Shown here in pieces: positions 30,585 to 32,036 of a DNA stretch of 32,036 nucleotides. A program made the position numbers and the translations under genes. The stretch spans positions 1-32,036 of the forward strand of contig WJIL01000081.1 of the NCBI GenBank assembly GCA_014730275.1, read 5' to 3'. Positions within the stretch are counted from its first letter, which is position 1. Each line of letters opens with the position of its first letter. The notes under the pieces were generated by a model. The model saw only the letters and a program-made list of their open reading frames with translations. It did not search any database and was not told the DNA's origin. This DNA is from Candidatus Lokiarchaeota archaeon. GTDB taxonomy: Archaea > Asgardarchaeota > Thorarchaeia > Thorarchaeales > Thorarchaeaceae.

Positions 30585-32036
30585 ATGGTCCTGCGAGAAA
30601 CTAAACAAGAGTGGACTCTCCGTGTCGAAATCTTTTCGGATGTTCTAAGAGATAGGCAGCTTGCTTCTTTTGCGGGTCGAATTGAATTTGGACACAAACA
30701 ATCCGGCCTTCTCGAAATACGAAAGTCTTGGTTCGTAAAATACAATAAACCAGTCTATATTAGACCCAAGAATTTTCGAGATATACTTCGAAAAGCTGAG
30801 CATATCATCCTCCCGCGGCAGCAGGAACCTTCGTTTGTTTCTCAACTTGAAGACTACCTTGACAGAATACAGGCGCCAGCACCGAAAACTGTTCCTGTGT
30901 GTGAAAACTGCCTTCGTGAAAAGCGGCTCACGATTCTGTCAAGAAGAAATGCTGTGAAAACTTCTGCTGAACAGGTCATGTGTCTCGCCTGTGCAGGAAA
31001 AGAGTTGAAATTAGATATTAGCAGCCTTGGAATCGACCTCTCAAAGCGGATGGAACAGTATCTTCAGAATAGGTTGGCCCAAACGAAATCCGTTCCTGAT
31101 ATTGTTAAAATGATGTCGCCTGGCTTTGATCCTTCCAGTGATCCAAGTATCACCAAGGTTGACGAATTGGAAGCTGGGGAGGTGGTTGAGGGTAGATCCA
31201 TCGATAACCTACCAATTCCTAACAAGCTCAAGGGTGTGCTCAAGCGAGAAGACCTCACCAAGCTTCTTCCGGTTCAGGAGATTGCTGTGCGAGCCGGATT
31301 ATTTGACGATACGGATATGATGATTGTTTCTTCCACTTCTTCAGGGAAAACCCTAATCGGAGAGCTTGCGGGTATTCCCAAGGCGCTTGAAGGAAAGAAA
31401 ATGCTCTATCTTTCACCTCTGGTTGCACTTACCAACGAGAAATATGAGCGGTTCAAGCGAAGATATCGTCAATTGGGTTTGCGAGTTGGTATCCGAGTAG
31501 GTATGTCAAGGATTGAAGTTGGCGATGAAGGAAAGGTCATAGTGGATACGGACGTAACAAAAGCAGATGTTGTTTCCGCCACCTATGAAGCACTGGATTT
31601 GATTCTTCGTTCGGGCGAGGCTAACCAGCTGGGTGACATTGGTACTATTATCATCGATGAGATACAGAATCTTGCTGCTCCCGAAAGAGGGCCTGAACTG
31701 GATGGACTGCTGAACCGCCTTGAAATGTATGCACCGGATGCCCAGAAACTGGCGCTTTCTGCAACAGTGGGAGCACCCTCTAATCTTGCGGAGGAACTCA
31801 GGTTGAAACTGGTGGAGTATACTGGGCGGCCAGTTCCTCTAGAACGGCACCTTGTATTTGCTACAGATGACAAAGACAAATGGCGAATTGTCAGGCGTCT
31901 TGTATCCAGCGAGTTTCGCACAACAAGCAGTGCAGGCAAAAAAGGGCAATCTATAGTGTTCACGTTTTCACGGAGAAGGTGTCATAGAATATCGGACTGG
32001 CTCAATGAACACGGGGTTTCTTCAGCAGTATATCAC
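30585..32036 (+). CDS. ASH-Ski2-type superfamily II helicase, N-terminal part (3' end outside window)
   Basis: The frame is open to the right edge. The N-terminal region carries a zinc knuckle, C-E-N-C ... C-L-A-C (codons near 30900-30995). The RecA-1 domain follows: Q-like motif LLPVQEIAVRAG, motif I SSTSSGKTLIGELAG, Ia LSPLVALTNEKYERF, motif II DEIQ (31656-31667), III LSATVGAP, then motif IV SIVFTFSRRRC at the start of RecA-2. A DEIQ box plus N-terminal zinc finger is characteristic of the archaea-specific Ski2-like helicases (ASH-Ski2), which in Thermococcales work with the exonuclease aRNase J in RNA decay. ATG 30585 is the first standard start, but the frame is open back to 30519 and GAGGT (30522-30526) precedes a CTG at 30534, which may be the real start. 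Confidence 0.88.
   Translation, partial: MVLRETKQEWTLRVEIFSDVLRDRQLASFAGRIEFGHKQSGLLEIRKSWFVKYNKPVYIRPKNFRDILRKAEHIILPRQQEPSFVSQLEDYLDRIQAPAPKTVPVCENCLREKRLTILSRRNAVKTSAEQVMCLACAGKELKLDISSLGIDLSKRMEQYLQNRLAQTKSVPDIVKMMSPGFDPSSDPSITKVDELEAGEVVEGRSIDNLPIPNKLKGVLKREDLTKLLPVQEIAVRAGLFDDTDMMIVSSTSSGKTLIGELAGIPKALEGKKMLYLSPLVALTNEKYERFKRRYRQLGLRVGIRVGMSRIEVGDEGKVIVDTDVTKADVVSATYEALDLILRSGEANQLGDIGTIIIDEIQNLAAPERGPELDGLLNRLEMYAPDAQKLALSATVGAPSNLAEELRLKLVEYTGRPVPLERHLVFATDDKDKWRIVRRLVSSEFRTTSSAGKKGQSIVFTFSRRRCHRISDWLNEHGVSSAVYH

Overview
The window is a gene-dense stretch of chromosome from an archaeon. The evidence is a superfamily II helicase of the archaea-specific ASH-Ski2 type at the right edge, a HerA-type ATPase, an archaeal-style DHH (RecJ-like) nuclease, an S-methyl-5'-thioadenosine phosphorylase, TATA-like promoters 25-60 bases before several genes, and Shine-Dalgarno sites of the GGTGA/GAGGT form next to many GTG and TTG starts. 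Moderate GC, a bacterial-type UvrC and an arginine-methyltransferase-like protein would fit a mesophilic lineage such as an Asgard (Thorarchaeota-like) archaeon. The lineage is an inference; no rRNA or other marker is present. I found no tRNA, rRNA, insertion sequence or CRISPR array.

Layout. Bases 1-3000 (+) hold the end of an unrecognised gene, a small protein with an N-terminal GFVTNSSSSF motif, and uvrC. Bases 3400-5140 (-) hold an APC permease and a small orphan gene. Bases 5230-6915 (+) encode a surface-anchored two-domain phospholipase-D-like protein. Bases 7000-9430 hold a TPR protein (-), a membrane protein plus a MazG/RS21-C6 pyrophosphatase (+), and a nitrilase-family hydrolase (-).

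Bases 9564-10901 are the most unusual part. Two micro-genes (37 and 31 codons, + strand), each with a good ribosome binding site, encode extremely acidic, tryptophan-rich peptides that both end in Trp. They flank a strongly basic 276-residue protein (-) whose middle resembles the ChrB N-terminal/Cas2-like fold.

Bases 11000-13600 (-) are an adenine/purine salvage group (MTA phosphorylase, phosphoribosyltransferase) plus the PRMT-like methyltransferase. Bases 13700-15900 (+) are a TPR/zinc-ribbon protein, a Nudix hydrolase and a membrane protein. Bases 15944-18460 (-) are the DHH nuclease followed upstream by a tail-anchored protein and a coiled-coil protein. Bases 18675-20705 (+) are a cupin, a HAD phosphatase and a B3/B4-domain protein. 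Bases 20702-24923 (-) are a HerA-like ATPase with a long charged coiled coil, a membrane protein and an MFS transporter. Bases 24999-28342 (+) are a small orphan gene, a DASS-type transporter with an extra extracytoplasmic domain, an orphan 252-residue protein and a small membrane protein. Bases 28524-32036 (+) look like one transcription unit: two orphan proteins, translationally coupled by a 4-base overlap, followed by the truncated ASH-Ski2 helicase.

Several starts given here are shorter than the longest open frame, because the apparent upstream GTG is really part of a GGTGA/GTGAT ribosome binding site, or because an upstream GTG/TTG has no site of its own. Function calls rest on motifs read by eye; none was checked by a database search.
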